A stretch of 64,000 nt of DNA from Pseudoalteromonas flavipulchra NCIMB 2033 = ATCC BAA-314. Its GTDB lineage: Bacteria; Pseudomonadota; Gammaproteobacteria; Enterobacterales; Alteromonadaceae. Below, one piece after another: positions 36,780 through 47,459 of this stretch (its first letter is position 1; every line of letters starts with the position of its first letter). The stretch covers positions 368,755-432,754 of the forward strand of contig JWIH01000024.1 of assembly GCA_000814665.1 (NCBI GenBank), written 5' to 3'. The translations under genes were made by a program, and so were the position numbers. The notes under the pieces were generated by a model. It saw nothing but the letters and a program-made list of their open reading frames with translations. It had not been told where the DNA came from and did no database searches.

Positions 36780-39700
36780 ATGAATAACCAAGATATCGAA
36801 AAAGAAGAGTGTCATTTTTACTCAAGAAGTCATGAAAAATTAGTTGCAGAGCTTGCTAAAGATAAAAATAAAGCTGTAAAAGTAGCGACTGAAGTTGAAC
36901 AACGACCTTTTCCAAAATTTGCTCTGGCCGAATTAGAATTATTTGAGATAAGTCCGTGGCCATTAGTTATCTCGCAGAAGTGGGAAGAACGCTTTGATAA
37001 ATTCATAAAAGGAATTGGTCCAATATTGTGGAAGTCACTCTTGCTATATTTTGGTGATGATGCCGAAAAGTTTGCTGATAACACTGGACTCCCCGTTGTA
37101 GTTCTAAATATTCTCAAGGAGGCAACACTGGACCCTTACAATTTATTTGTTAGGCATGATGTGATGGTAAGTGGCAATGAGATCAAATTATTGGAAGTCA
37201 ATGCAGGCACTGCGATTGGTGGTTGGGAATTGAGTTTAATTGAACGGCGAATGGCGGATGCATTGCACTTGATGACTGGTCTTGATTCTGATTCTGTTGC
37301 AGCAGCCTTGATATTTGAAAAGCTCTTTAATAGCTTGGCAACACAAATTAAAAGACTTAAAACACCTTACCATACAGGTAATATTCTTTTTGTTTTTGAA
37401 CGAGAGCCTCCGCAGGATCTACTAAGACTGATTGGTAAACAATTACAAGAATATTACGTTAATAGTTCAGATTATGTGGCTGGAGAGGTTATTTTAACCA
37501 GCGGAAGCCTGGGGATTAGTTTTGGGGAAGAGGGTGAAGTCCGGTTTAATGGTACGGTGATTAACGGATTGCTGATGGCTGGTGCTAGTCTTGGTGTTTC
37601 TCTAACGCTCGCTGAGGTTAGCGGACATTTAGTTTTTCCTGATAGTTTTATTTATAAAATACTCGGTCAAAAAGCATTACTCGCTTTACCTCATAAACCT
37701 CAAGTAAAAGCAAAACTGGCTAGTAATGAGCGTGAATTTGTTGATAGGCATATACCTTTTACCGTCACAATGGATGAAGAAAAAGTAGAGTTTCGGGGAC
37801 AAATTAGCGATTTAGCATCACTTTTGAGCGCACGACGTTCGGATTTTGTCATTAAAAAGTCCAGTTCTCTAGCTGGTAAGGATGTATATGTAGGTTGTTT
37901 TACTGAGCCAGAATTGTGGCAAGAATTAATAGAAATACTCTGTGGTAATGCACATTGGGTCGCACAAGAATATTGTGAGGCGGACAAATTCTTAGCCGCC
38001 GATAAATCCTGTAAAGTGGTTAAGTATACGCCGGTTTGGGGGGTTTTTGGCTTTGAAAATAGTTATTGTGGCGCTTTTGTAAGAGCTAGTATTGACTCAA
38101 CTGAGGAAGGGAACGGAGTGATTAACTCTGCAACTGGGGCGTTGGAATTTGCGGTATTAGAGGAACAAAATAGTCAGACCGAAGAAGTTGGAGAACATCA
38201 CTCAATTGATATTGCAGCGAGAGGAAACAGCTATAAGCTTGCTGCTTCTTATGGTCAATTAACCGATCAACTTGTTCAAAATAAATCGAAATTGGCACCG
38301 TTAGTTTCTGCTTTGTCAGAGCGTCGCTTTCCAGAATTTGCTCAGCGTGGATTAAATACATATCCATTAAGCCATTGGCCCTTGTTGATTGATCAAAACA
38401 CTACTTCTAAGTTTGAAACATTCGTACAAAACTTTGAGTCGTTAATACGCCATGTTGTTGACTATTGTTTTGTTGAAAACTTGCAAAGTTGGAAAGATTA
38501 CTTCGGTCAAGGGCAATTCTTACTTTCTCTATTTTCAGAGCAAGAAGTGAATTATGATAACTTGCTTATTAGACACGACACCCTTATCAGTAATGGTACG
38601 GTTAAGATGTTAGAAGCAAATGTTGGTTGTTCAATTGGTGGCTGGGAAATAGATTTATTTGAGGCGTCTACTTTAGACGCTGTCGAAAAGCTCTTACCAA
38701 TCGACAGGAGTAATTTTGCTGCGAGGCCTTTCTTAAAAAATCTTTTTAATCACTTTTCTGCGGCGATAGAAAGATTATCGTTGGCAAACAAAAGTCGCAA
38801 TGTGTTGTTTGTTTCTAAGCCAATGGAGCCTCACTTAGAAGAGTTATTTCAACAACAACTACAGCAGATGTATCAGTCGCAAAATGATTACTTGGGAGGC
38901 GAGGTTCTTTTTGGAACTGACCCACATCAAATTACATTTGAACAAGACAATACATTAACTTATCAAGGAAGGGCGTTTAATGCGCTAGTTATGCCTAATT
39001 TAAGTGCTTACCCTGAGTTAGCTTTTAATATCACCCGAGCGGTAATTGAAGGGTATGTTATAAGTGCTGATAGCCCTATGTTTGAGTTACTCGGTAATAA
39101 AGCAATGATGGCGCTATTTCACGAGGAGGATGTTAAAAACTCCCTTCCTGATTTACTTCGAGACTTTGTTGATTCCAGCATTCCATATACTGTAAAACTA
39201 GATAGTCCCGCGGTTAGTTTTGACGGAAAAGCCTGCTCTATAAAAGATTTATTATTATGTTATCAAGATCGGTTTGTCCTCAAAAAAACAGATTCTTCTC
39301 ATGGTGTTGATGTCTATATTGGACGATTTTGTGATAAGGCAGAATGGCAAAAGCTGGTCTTACAACTTTTGGGAAGTCCAGAGTGGATAGCGCAAGAGTA
39401 TTGTGAACCTGATAGCGTAATTGGTGCAGATTACTTATCCAATGTTTCAGAGTTTTTACCTGTATGGGGATTATTTTCAGTTGAAGGACATTATGCAGGG
39501 GCACAAGTTCGAGCTGAAGACGTAAATCATAGGCATGGTGTCGTTAATACGCATCAAGGAGCTAGTGTATTTGTAGTTTTGGAAGACAAAAGTCCTCTTG
39601 CTAAAATATCCAATACTGCAAGCGATGCAAAAAAAAGCGCTACCAATATGCTTTATTCTGAAACATTTGCAGCTATGAGCGATTTTTATACAAGAAAAGG

Positions 39701-41021
39701 AACTCATACCGGTCATGTATTACCGTTTACTTTGGATGGCTTACCTAAGTTTATGGGATTTCATGAGGAGTTACATTACTTACCATTAGTTGTGTCTCAA
39801 AAGTTAGTTTTAGATTTCGAAGGTCTTATTTTGGGTTACCCAGGCGTTGTACTGCGAGCAATTCAGAGCATGTTACCTGATGAACAGACTTTTATTGAAT
39901 TGCTGGATGAGTCACCTTTGCTTTTTGACGTGATGAGGGATTACGCCCCCAATCCTGCCGAACTAATGTTTAGATTCGATATTCATTGTGATGGCGAACA
40001 ATTAACTATGCTGGAAGCTAACTTAGGTACAGTGATAGGTGGTTGGGAGGCTGACTGGTTAGAGCCAAGGGTGAGAGCACGTATTGCTGAATTTGAAGAG
40101 CAAAGCGAGCCCGAACTATATTACCGTCAAGTTACGCCTCAGATGTTCCGCAGTTTAATTGACTGTATTCTCGAAATGAAGCGAGAAAATGCAACGGGCA
40201 TTATTTTGATTGGAACTGAAGCTGAAAGAAGTGAAGAATGGCTTAGCTTTGAAAGTGCACTTGAGCAGGTATTTGGTTCGGTCAAAAAAGGTGGATATGA
40301 CCATGGGCGTCTTATTTTTTTCCACGAATGGCAAGAACTTGATTTTTCTTCACAGGGGAAAGTTTTTTACCAAGAAAGTGAAGTTGATACCGTATTTACG
40401 GTAACTCCTCGATTGGAAAATCAAAAGGTAGGATTGTTAAATGCACAATTGATGTCAGCCTATTTAGCTAAAAACCTGGTTTTCCCTGACTCTCCGTTAC
40501 ACCAAGTCTTTGGTAACAAGTTAGTGATGCCTTTGCTCCATGACTACAAGAACTCCGGTGAAGCAAGTAACGAGGATATTGCATTTATTGAGCGGTACAT
40601 TCCTTGGTCGGCTAGGTTGAATTCGTTACTGCAAGAACGTCATATCGACAAATTGGAACAGGTTAAGCTACACCGTCAAGATTACGTATTGAAAAAATCA
40701 GCTTCTAGTAAGGGGAGTGATGTTGTGGTTGGTAAGTACAGCGGGCAAACCCAATGGTTGGAGGCAATAGAAAGAGCGTGTGTTGAGGATGATTGGCTTG
40801 TGCAGCGCTATAGCCCAGCGTCAAAAGTTTATCTGCCTGATAGGGGAGAATTAATCGAGAATGACATGGTTTTGGCCGTATATGGTATGAGAGATCGTTA
40901 CAGTGGTGCTTGGGCAAGGTTAGTGCGCAAATGTGATACAGGGGTTATCAATGTTGGTACCGGCGCTGTACCAATGTTAGTTCTTGAAGAGCTTAAACAA
41001 CAGCAAATCGTAATTATTTGA
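36780..41021 (+). CDS. Three tandem ATP-grasp-like repeats in one protein, unknown function
   Basis: 1413 residues made of three copies of a unit of about 470 residues. Equivalent motifs recur: LLEVNAGTAIGGWE (from 138), MLEANVGCSIGGWE (from 611), MLEANLGTVIGGWE (from 1078). Each repeat also has an ILGQKALLAL/LLGNKAMMAL/VFGNKLVMPL segment, a lysine-serine strand FVIKKSSSLAGKDVYVG / FVLKKTDSSHGVDVYIG / YVLKKSASSKGSDVVVG, and a hinge-like WVAQEYCEAD / WIAQEYCEPD / WLVQRYSPAS. This order resembles preATP-grasp/ATP-grasp carboxylate-amine ligases, but I know no named family with this triple layout. Each repeat starts with a similar PLxxSQK-like segment. It sits between NRPS1 (86 bp) and NRPS2 (12 bp), so it probably modifies or extends the peptide or makes a building block. 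Repeat 3 has the most changed hinge. Confidence 0.8.
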   Translation: MNNQDIEKEECHFYSRSHEKLVAELAKDKNKAVKVATEVEQRPFPKFALAELELFEISPWPLVISQKWEERFDKFIKGIGPILWKSLLLYFGDDAEKFADNTGLPVVVLNILKEATLDPYNLFVRHDVMVSGNEIKLLEVNAGTAIGGWELSLIERRMADALHLMTGLDSDSVAAALIFEKLFNSLATQIKRLKTPYHTGNILFVFEREPPQDLLRLIGKQLQEYYVNSSDYVAGEVILTSGSLGISFGEEGEVRFNGTVINGLLMAGASLGVSLTLAEVSGHLVFPDSFIYKILGQKALLALPHKPQVKAKLASNEREFVDRHIPFTVTMDEEKVEFRGQISDLASLLSARRSDFVIKKSSSLAGKDVYVGCFTEPELWQELIEILCGNAHWVAQEYCEADKFLAADKSCKVVKYTPVWGVFGFENSYCGAFVRASIDSTEEGNGVINSATGALEFAVLEEQNSQTEEVGEHHSIDIAARGNSYKLAASYGQLTDQLVQNKSKLAPLVSALSERRFPEFAQRGLNTYPLSHWPLLIDQNTTSKFETFVQNFESLIRHVVDYCFVENLQSWKDYFGQGQFLLSLFSEQEVNYDNLLIRHDTLISNGTVKMLEANVGCSIGGWEIDLFEASTLDAVEKLLPIDRSNFAARPFLKNLFNHFSAAIERLSLANKSRNVLFVSKPMEPHLEELFQQQLQQMYQSQNDYLGGEVLFGTDPHQITFEQDNTLTYQGRAFNALVMPNLSAYPELAFNITRAVIEGYVISADSPMFELLGNKAMMALFHEEDVKNSLPDLLRDFVDSSIPYTVKLDSPAVSFDGKACSIKDLLLCYQDRFVLKKTDSSHGVDVYIGRFCDKAEWQKLVLQLLGSPEWIAQEYCEPDSVIGADYLSNVSEFLPVWGLFSVEGHYAGAQVRAEDVNHRHGVVNTHQGASVFVVLEDKSPLAKISNTASDAKKSATNMLYSETFAAMSDFYTRKGTHTGHVLPFTLDGLPKFMGFHEELHYLPLVVSQKLVLDFEGLILGYPGVVLRAIQSMLPDEQTFIELLDESPLLFDVMRDYAPNPAELMFRFDIHCDGEQLTMLEANLGTVIGGWEADWLEPRVRARIAEFEEQSEPELYYRQVTPQMFRSLIDCILEMKRENATGIILIGTEAERSEEWLSFESALEQVFGSVKKGGYDHGRLIFFHEWQELDFSSQGKVFYQESEVDTVFTVTPRLENQKVGLLNAQLMSAYLAKNLVFPDSPLHQVFGNKLVMPLLHDYKNSGEASNEDIAFIERYIPWSARLNSLLQERHIDKLEQVKLHRQDYVLKKSASSKGSDVVVGKYSGQTQWLEAIERACVEDDWLVQRYSPASKVYLPDRGELIENDMVLAVYGMRDRYSGAWARLVRKCDTGVINVGTGAVPMLVLEELKQQQIVII

Positions 41022-41032
41022 AGGTAGTAAAG

Positions 41033-44000
41033 ATGGAAATTAAAGAAATATTAGAGAAAAGCGTTGCGGCTGGATTACGGATTACGCTAAACCAACAAAA
41101 CCTTCAAATTCACAGTGATGCACCGCCAGAACCTGAGCTATTGGCGATGATCAAGCAGCATAAACCGGCTATCGTGGCCTTTTTGCAAAAACATATAAGT
41201 GATGTCAAACAAACCGATGAGATTGCTGTAGTTAATGTGGATAATGGCTTTCCGCTGTCTATGCAACAACAAAGTTTGCACTTTATTGGACAATTATATT
41301 CTGATCATAGTCAGTACAATTTATGCCGGGTTTTTTCTTATCAAGGGCAGCTGGATATTAATGTAGCAAACCAAACTATTCATTATTTGGTTAATAGACA
41401 TCCAATGTTGAGCTTACGCTTTGATGAACATGAAGGGGAAGTTTCACAACAGTTTGTCGATCTTGCTTCGGTATCTGTGCGCAGTGAAAGTGGAAATATA
41501 GAAAGTATTTTATTGAATGAACAGAAGCATCAGTTTGCGTTAGATGGTACACCGCTGATTCGTGTTATTCATGTTCCAATCGATGATAAAAGTGGTTGGT
41601 TATTGTTTAATTTGCCACACCGTGTGGTTGATGGGAAATCAATATCAATTGTTACTCAAGAGTTCGTGGAAGTATACCAAGCGATCTCGCAAGGTAGAGA
41701 AGCGTCATTGCCAGCACTGCCTATCAGGTATAGCGATTACGTCGCGTGGCAAAACAGCCCAGAACAGTTGAAAAAACACAGCGATGAATTACATTATTGG
41801 TTAAATAACTTACAGGAGTATCCACCGCTTCATTCTCTTCAGTGTGACTTTCAACGACCTGCAATAAAGTCAACCGATGGAAAGATGTTCACGACAGAGC
41901 TCTCGGCAGAAATGAACCAGCGCATTGATGCGTTTTGCAAAGTAAATGCTGTGACACCGTTTATTTTGCTGCAAACTTTAATGGCTGTGTTAGTTAGTCG
42001 CTATAGCGGCGAAAAAGAGGTGGTTATTGGGACGCCGGTTGAATGCCGAAGCCACAAGCAGCTCGAAAATTTGGTTGGTTTATTTGCAAATAGCGTAGCG
42101 ATTAAGAGTTCAATAAGTCGCAATATATCGTTTCGTGAACAGCTCGAAAATAATAAATTGCAAATACAACAAGCGATGTCGAATCAAGATGTCCCTTTGA
42201 GAAAAGTAGTTGAAAGTGTTAACCCAGACAGAGCAATGAGTCACTCACCTTTATTTCAATTATTTTTTAGCTTAGATAATGACTCTATCAATGATATTTT
42301 GCTTGATTCAGTAACACTCACTCCCGTATCACTTGGTGAAACCACGAGTAAATTTGACCTAGAACTAATGATAAAAAGGGGAGATAAGAAATCATTAGTT
42401 AATTGGCATTACGATCATAGGTTATTTACCGAGACGTCAATAGCTTCCTTTGCTCAAAGTTATTTGCAGTTGTTGGAGGAAGTACTCGATAATGTTGAAG
42501 TTCAATGCGAACAACTGGATTTAGACAGAAGCAGAGTGATACCTATAGCACTAGATCAGTCTGAAGGAGAGCTCTTACATAAATTGATAGAGCATCAAGC
42601 AGAGCGTTATCCAGACAAAGTCGCTATTGAAGGTGCTGATTCAAATATCAGCTACAAAGCTCTTAATGAAAAGGCAAACCAAGTTGCTCATTTCTTAATT
42701 AAGCAAAAGTTAAGTGCAGATGAATTTGTTGGGGTGTGTATTGAGCGAAGTATTGCGTCAGTCATTGCTATTCTAGGGGTTCTTAAAGCTGGTATTGCCT
42801 ATTTACCAATTGATCCAAAACTACCTCAAGCTCGCCGTCAATACATTGTGAACGATGCTAAGATTTCACTGGTTTTGAGTGAGTTAAATGAAGACTTTTG
42901 GACATCGGTCAGTTTGTCAGACATCTTGCAAAGAGAGTATGCGACTTGCAATCCAAATATTGTTATACACCCTGAAAGTACGGCATATGCTATATATACT
43001 TCAGGCTCAACTGGTAACCCTAAAGCGGCGGCGATAAGTCATAGTAATGTATTTGCATTACTCAAAGGCTGTAACCGTCACTATGGTTTGAATGAACAAG
43101 ACAGAGTTACTAATTTCCACTCTACATCATTCGATTTTTCAGTGTGGGAAATTTTCTCAGCGCTTACCAACGGCGCTACGTTATACATAGTACCAGAGCC
43201 ACTTAAGTTAGATATTCGTTTGCTCACTAAATATATTACAGACAATGAAATAACCTTATTAAGCTTAACCCCGTCAGTATTTTACTTATTTGCAGATGAA
43301 ATGCTGAAGCAAGGTAAAGCTCACAAGCTTCGTTATGTTGTGTTGGGTGGTGAAGCATTAGATAAACAGAAAATTCTTCCTTGGCTTGAAAGTCAGCATG
43401 ACGGACAAGTACGTTTGATTAATATGTACGGAATTACCGAAACTACAGTACATGTGACTTTTCATGAGGTAACTCTTGATTCGAGTGACGCTTCTATCGG
43501 CGTTCCAATAGATGGTTATGAAGCGTATGTGGTCAATGAGCAAGGTAGCTTGCAACCTTGCAATGCTGTTGGAGAATTATGGATCGCGGGTAAAGGAGTT
43601 GCTAAAGGGTACTTAAATCGTGAGCAGTTAAATCGTGATAAATTTTCAGTGGTTGATCTAGGTGGCTACTCTAAACGAGTTTACAAAACAGGAGATTTAG
43701 CCTGCTGGAGCCCTGACGGAAGTTTGCGTTATTTAGGTAGACGTGATCAGCAAATTAAAATTAGAGGCTATCGGATTGAGCCTGGAGAGGTAGAAGCTGC
43801 AATACTGTCTTTAACTGAAGTCACAGGAACGGTAGTTGATAAAATAACATGCTCTACAGGTGAGCAGTTGGTCGCCTTTGTTAAGTGTAATTCTTCGAAA
43901 ATAAAAAATATAAACGAAGTGATTAGCGCTAAAGTGAAGCAGTCTTTGCCTGCATATATGGTTCCTAACATCATTAAAGTAATCGAAGAAATACCTGTTA

Positions 44001-47000
44001 CTCGCAATGGTAAAGTAGACAAACAGCGACTAATGGATACATTACAAGATACGGCTTTTGTTGAACGACTACCTTTATCTACAAATACAGAAGTTGAACT
44101 TGCAAATATATGGAAAGAGTTGATTGGTGTTTCACAAGTATTTGCAGATGATAACTTTTTTTCGCTAGGAGGACATTCGCTCGTTATTGCTAAACTGATC
44201 GCGTTAATAGAACGCCAATTCGGTAAATCGCTTTCATTGACGTCTGTTTACGAAAACCCTCAACTTGCAGATCTCGCTCGTGTAATTGATGCGGCCAATT
44301 CAGAGAAACATATTATCGACAAGGTAAATGCACAGGTTGATGTTGAACCGACTCCAATGCAAAGCTCAATGTGGCTTGCATGTCAGATAGAAGAAAATTC
44401 GAGCAAATATAATATTCCAGTCACGCTAAAACTTGAGGGTACGGTAGATCAACAAGCTATTGTTGATGCATTGACCTCGATCGTTGAGCGTCATGAATCG
44501 TTGAGAACTCGGTTTTTGAAACGCGATGACAAATTGATTACTCAAGTTAACCCTGATATCAGTTTACAACATGAGTTTGTAGATCTAAGTGATCTAAGTC
44601 CAAACCTAAGGTTTGAAGCGCTCGCTGAGCATAAACGAATTGAAGGAGAGCGCAATTTCGATCTCAGTTCAGATACATTGATAAGAAGTCGGTTATTAAA
44701 ATTTGAACCACTCGAGTATTATTTATTGTTAACGGTTCATCATCTGGCTTGTGATGCATGGTCAATCGATATTTTGTTTGATGAATTTAGCCAATTATAT
44801 AATTGGACACACGATCGTCATACGCCAAAACTACCAAAATTAGATATACAATATTGTGACTACGCGGCGTGGTATAACGAGAAAAATACGTCGGCAGATA
44901 TAGGAAAAAGCAAATCGTTTTGGCAGCAAGAACTGGCAGGAGCACCCTTGGTTCATAGCTTACCTTTGGACTTTGCGAGGGAAAAGTTGGTCAATAATGA
45001 AGCCGCTTATCATAAACAAGTGATTGGCGGTAAAGTGTATAGAGGATTAAAAGAGTTGGCACAAAGAGAAGCGCACTCTTTGTTTAATGTCGTTCAGCCA
45101 CTGATAGCTTTACTATTAGCCCAACTAAGCAACGAAGATGATATCTTGATGTTATGTCCGTTTGCAGGGAGAGGTAATAATCAAACGGAAAATCTGATCG
45201 GTTTATTTAACCAAAACATTATTTATCGTACCACCCTATCAGCTAACGCTAGCTTTTCAGAATTGATATCAGACAGTCACGCGTGGTTTAAAAGGGCTGT
45301 TGAGCACCTAAACATCGCTCATGATGAGGTTGTCAAAAGTGTGGCTCCACTGCGTCAATACGGATTTACACCTTTGTGTCAGGTAGCTCTAAACTTTTTA
45401 GTAAAATCATCGCCAAAGCCCCAACTCAACGAGGTAGTCTGGACTGATATTTCACAAGAGTACGGTATTCAAGATTTAGATCTGCATTTTACTATTGTAG
45501 ATACTGGAGAAGCGCTAGAGGTTCGGTGGCTATATAAAAAGTCTCTTTTCAAAAATGATACCATCTGTAATTGGGCAGATAAATTAGCAGCGCTCAGCGC
45601 TGTGACTGTAAATAATTCTGAAAAACCACTGGCTCAATGGCCTTCTTCTTCGTGGAAACATTATGAAAAGTTAAATAGCTTGTCTTTGTTTCCTACTGAA
45701 AGTGCAAACTATATTCATGAAGCGGTAGAGAAGATGGCTGATAAGTTTGCAGACAAAGTTGCAATCGTTGCACAAGACGCTCAGTTAGACTACAAAACAT
45801 TGAATGATACGGCAAATCAATATGCTGCGTGCTTGATCGACAAAGGGGTAAAACCTGGACAGTACGTCGGAATCTGTGCTGAGCGCAATACTAACTTTGT
45901 TATAGCAATGCTTGCAGTACTAAAAGCTGGTGGCGCTTACGTTCCTCTTGTTCCAGATTTACCAGAAGATTATTTGGAAAATATTGCGTCAGACGCCGAA
46001 ATAGACATTATTCTGACGGAGCAGGCTTTGTTACAGAAGTTTAATTTTCTGTCGTATAAACGAGTTATTCCAACAGATATGGCTTTTAGAAAAGTACTTT
46101 TAGCCAAGTACTCTACCGACAATGTAAAGCTAGAATTGCAACCTACCTCAGTACAACCTGCTTATGTGATTTATACTTCAGGTTCTACAGGTAAACCTAA
46201 AGGTGTAGAAGTCAGCCACAATGCGCTCGGTAACTTTGTTAAGCATGACCAGAAATTACTAGGAATGGATCAGCATAGCCGGTTACTTAATGTGTTCTCC
46301 TTCAGTTTTGATCCCGCTTCAGGCGTAATTTTTTCAGGGCTCACTGCGGGGGCTTCAATTAATATATGCCCGACACATGAAGAACTAGCTCCTTATATCG
46401 AAGAACACAAGCTAACTCACTTGATTTTCCCAACAGCCCTTGCGGCAGCTACGCCAGTAGGAGATTGGCCACATGTCAAAGTAGTGAGCGCTGGGGGAGA
46501 GGCCTGTTCTCCATCGCTCTCTCAAAAATGGGGAAATCAGTTTGAGTTTTTTAATCTATACGGACCTACAGAAGCAACTATTTACGCGTTAAGTGATAAA
46601 TATGTTGCAGGCAAAAAGTTGACGATAGGTAAACCGATAAGTCACTCTGGATGCTACATAATAAACAAGCTCGGCCAGATTGTTGATGTTGGTCAAGTCG
46701 GCGAGTTGGTTATATTTGGAGCTAGTGTCGGGACGAGGTATTTAGATAACGAGTTAAATGAAGTTAAATACTCCGTGATACAAACACCTAGAGGCCCTGA
46801 AAAGGTTTATAAAACAGGTGACTTAGCACTGCTAAATGAAGATGGAAATGTCGAATATAAAGGAAGAATAGATTCACAATTAAAAATACATGGCTACAGA
46901 ATAGAGCCTGCACAAGTTGAGGCTCAAATAATGACGCTACCTGAAATTAAAGAGGTAGCTGTAGTGGTACATAAGCCTGAAAAGGGTGAACCACAACTTG

Positions 47001-47458
47001 TTGCCTATTATAGCTCAAGTGACGGCAGCAATATGTTTGATTTTGATTCTCATCTAGAGGGGAAATTACCACATTGGATGTTGCCGTCATCGTTCATTTA
47101 TGTAGAGGCATTGCCACTGACTATAAATGGTAAATTAGATGTCAAAGCGCTCCCTCAGCCTTTATTGGAAAAAACAGAGATGGTTCTGCCAAAAAGCCAA
47201 TTAGAGCAGGAAGTGAAAAATATTTGGTGTGAAATACTATCACTTGAAGATATGTCGATGTCCGATGACTTTTTAAATGTTGGGGGAAGTTCCTTAACGG
47301 CTATGGTTTTGGTTAACCAAATAAAAAGTAAGTATAAGATTGATATTAAAGTGAAAGATTTATTTGAACATTCAACCCCTACTAAGTTTGCAGAGTTACT
47401 TGAATCATTAAACGATAGCGTTGAAGAGGTTGAGCATGCAGTTGAGATGGAGTGGTAA
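41033..47458 (+). CDS. NRPS2: TubC dock-C-A-T-C-A-T, predicted Thr then unknown
   Basis: 2141 residues from ATG 41033 (AAGG about 8 nt upstream; a TTG at 41018 is rejected). Residues 1-55 (ILEKSVAAGLRITLNQQNLQ) form a TubC-type N-terminal docking domain. Module 1: C domain with PHRVVDGK (His196; the first His of HHxxxDG is Pro), A domain with IYTSGSTGNPKAAAISH (the usual KG is KA) and FDFSVWE, MYGITETTVHV; code DFWSVGMVHK, close to Thr DFWNIGMVHK; carrier LGGHS (Ser1049). Module 2: C domain HHLACDAW (1236), A domain with FDPASGVIF and LYGPTEATIYA, code about DPGLSGLIYK, which matches no code I know; carrier VGGSS (Ser2087). The C-terminus is acidic, suited to pair with the next docking domain. 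Confidence 0.9.
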   Translation: MEIKEILEKSVAAGLRITLNQQNLQIHSDAPPEPELLAMIKQHKPAIVAFLQKHISDVKQTDEIAVVNVDNGFPLSMQQQSLHFIGQLYSDHSQYNLCRVFSYQGQLDINVANQTIHYLVNRHPMLSLRFDEHEGEVSQQFVDLASVSVRSESGNIESILLNEQKHQFALDGTPLIRVIHVPIDDKSGWLLFNLPHRVVDGKSISIVTQEFVEVYQAISQGREASLPALPIRYSDYVAWQNSPEQLKKHSDELHYWLNNLQEYPPLHSLQCDFQRPAIKSTDGKMFTTELSAEMNQRIDAFCKVNAVTPFILLQTLMAVLVSRYSGEKEVVIGTPVECRSHKQLENLVGLFANSVAIKSSISRNISFREQLENNKLQIQQAMSNQDVPLRKVVESVNPDRAMSHSPLFQLFFSLDNDSINDILLDSVTLTPVSLGETTSKFDLELMIKRGDKKSLVNWHYDHRLFTETSIASFAQSYLQLLEEVLDNVEVQCEQLDLDRSRVIPIALDQSEGELLHKLIEHQAERYPDKVAIEGADSNISYKALNEKANQVAHFLIKQKLSADEFVGVCIERSIASVIAILGVLKAGIAYLPIDPKLPQARRQYIVNDAKISLVLSELNEDFWTSVSLSDILQREYATCNPNIVIHPESTAYAIYTSGSTGNPKAAAISHSNVFALLKGCNRHYGLNEQDRVTNFHSTSFDFSVWEIFSALTNGATLYIVPEPLKLDIRLLTKYITDNEITLLSLTPSVFYLFADEMLKQGKAHKLRYVVLGGEALDKQKILPWLESQHDGQVRLINMYGITETTVHVTFHEVTLDSSDASIGVPIDGYEAYVVNEQGSLQPCNAVGELWIAGKGVAKGYLNREQLNRDKFSVVDLGGYSKRVYKTGDLACWSPDGSLRYLGRRDQQIKIRGYRIEPGEVEAAILSLTEVTGTVVDKITCSTGEQLVAFVKCNSSKIKNINEVISAKVKQSLPAYMVPNIIKVIEEIPVTRNGKVDKQRLMDTLQDTAFVERLPLSTNTEVELANIWKELIGVSQVFADDNFFSLGGHSLVIAKLIALIERQFGKSLSLTSVYENPQLADLARVIDAANSEKHIIDKVNAQVDVEPTPMQSSMWLACQIEENSSKYNIPVTLKLEGTVDQQAIVDALTSIVERHESLRTRFLKRDDKLITQVNPDISLQHEFVDLSDLSPNLRFEALAEHKRIEGERNFDLSSDTLIRSRLLKFEPLEYYLLLTVHHLACDAWSIDILFDEFSQLYNWTHDRHTPKLPKLDIQYCDYAAWYNEKNTSADIGKSKSFWQQELAGAPLVHSLPLDFAREKLVNNEAAYHKQVIGGKVYRGLKELAQREAHSLFNVVQPLIALLLAQLSNEDDILMLCPFAGRGNNQTENLIGLFNQNIIYRTTLSANASFSELISDSHAWFKRAVEHLNIAHDEVVKSVAPLRQYGFTPLCQVALNFLVKSSPKPQLNEVVWTDISQEYGIQDLDLHFTIVDTGEALEVRWLYKKSLFKNDTICNWADKLAALSAVTVNNSEKPLAQWPSSSWKHYEKLNSLSLFPTESANYIHEAVEKMADKFADKVAIVAQDAQLDYKTLNDTANQYAACLIDKGVKPGQYVGICAERNTNFVIAMLAVLKAGGAYVPLVPDLPEDYLENIASDAEIDIILTEQALLQKFNFLSYKRVIPTDMAFRKVLLAKYSTDNVKLELQPTSVQPAYVIYTSGSTGKPKGVEVSHNALGNFVKHDQKLLGMDQHSRLLNVFSFSFDPASGVIFSGLTAGASINICPTHEELAPYIEEHKLTHLIFPTALAAATPVGDWPHVKVVSAGGEACSPSLSQKWGNQFEFFNLYGPTEATIYALSDKYVAGKKLTIGKPISHSGCYIINKLGQIVDVGQVGELVIFGASVGTRYLDNELNEVKYSVIQTPRGPEKVYKTGDLALLNEDGNVEYKGRIDSQLKIHGYRIEPAQVEAQIMTLPEIKEVAVVVHKPEKGEPQLVAYYSSSDGSNMFDFDSHLEGKLPHWMLPSSFIYVEALPLTINGKLDVKALPQPLLEKTEMVLPKSQLEQEVKNIWCEILSLEDMSMSDDFLNVGGSSLTAMVLVNQIKSKYKIDIKVKDLFEHSTPTKFAELLESLNDSVEEVEHAVEMEW

Positions 47459-47459
47459 A

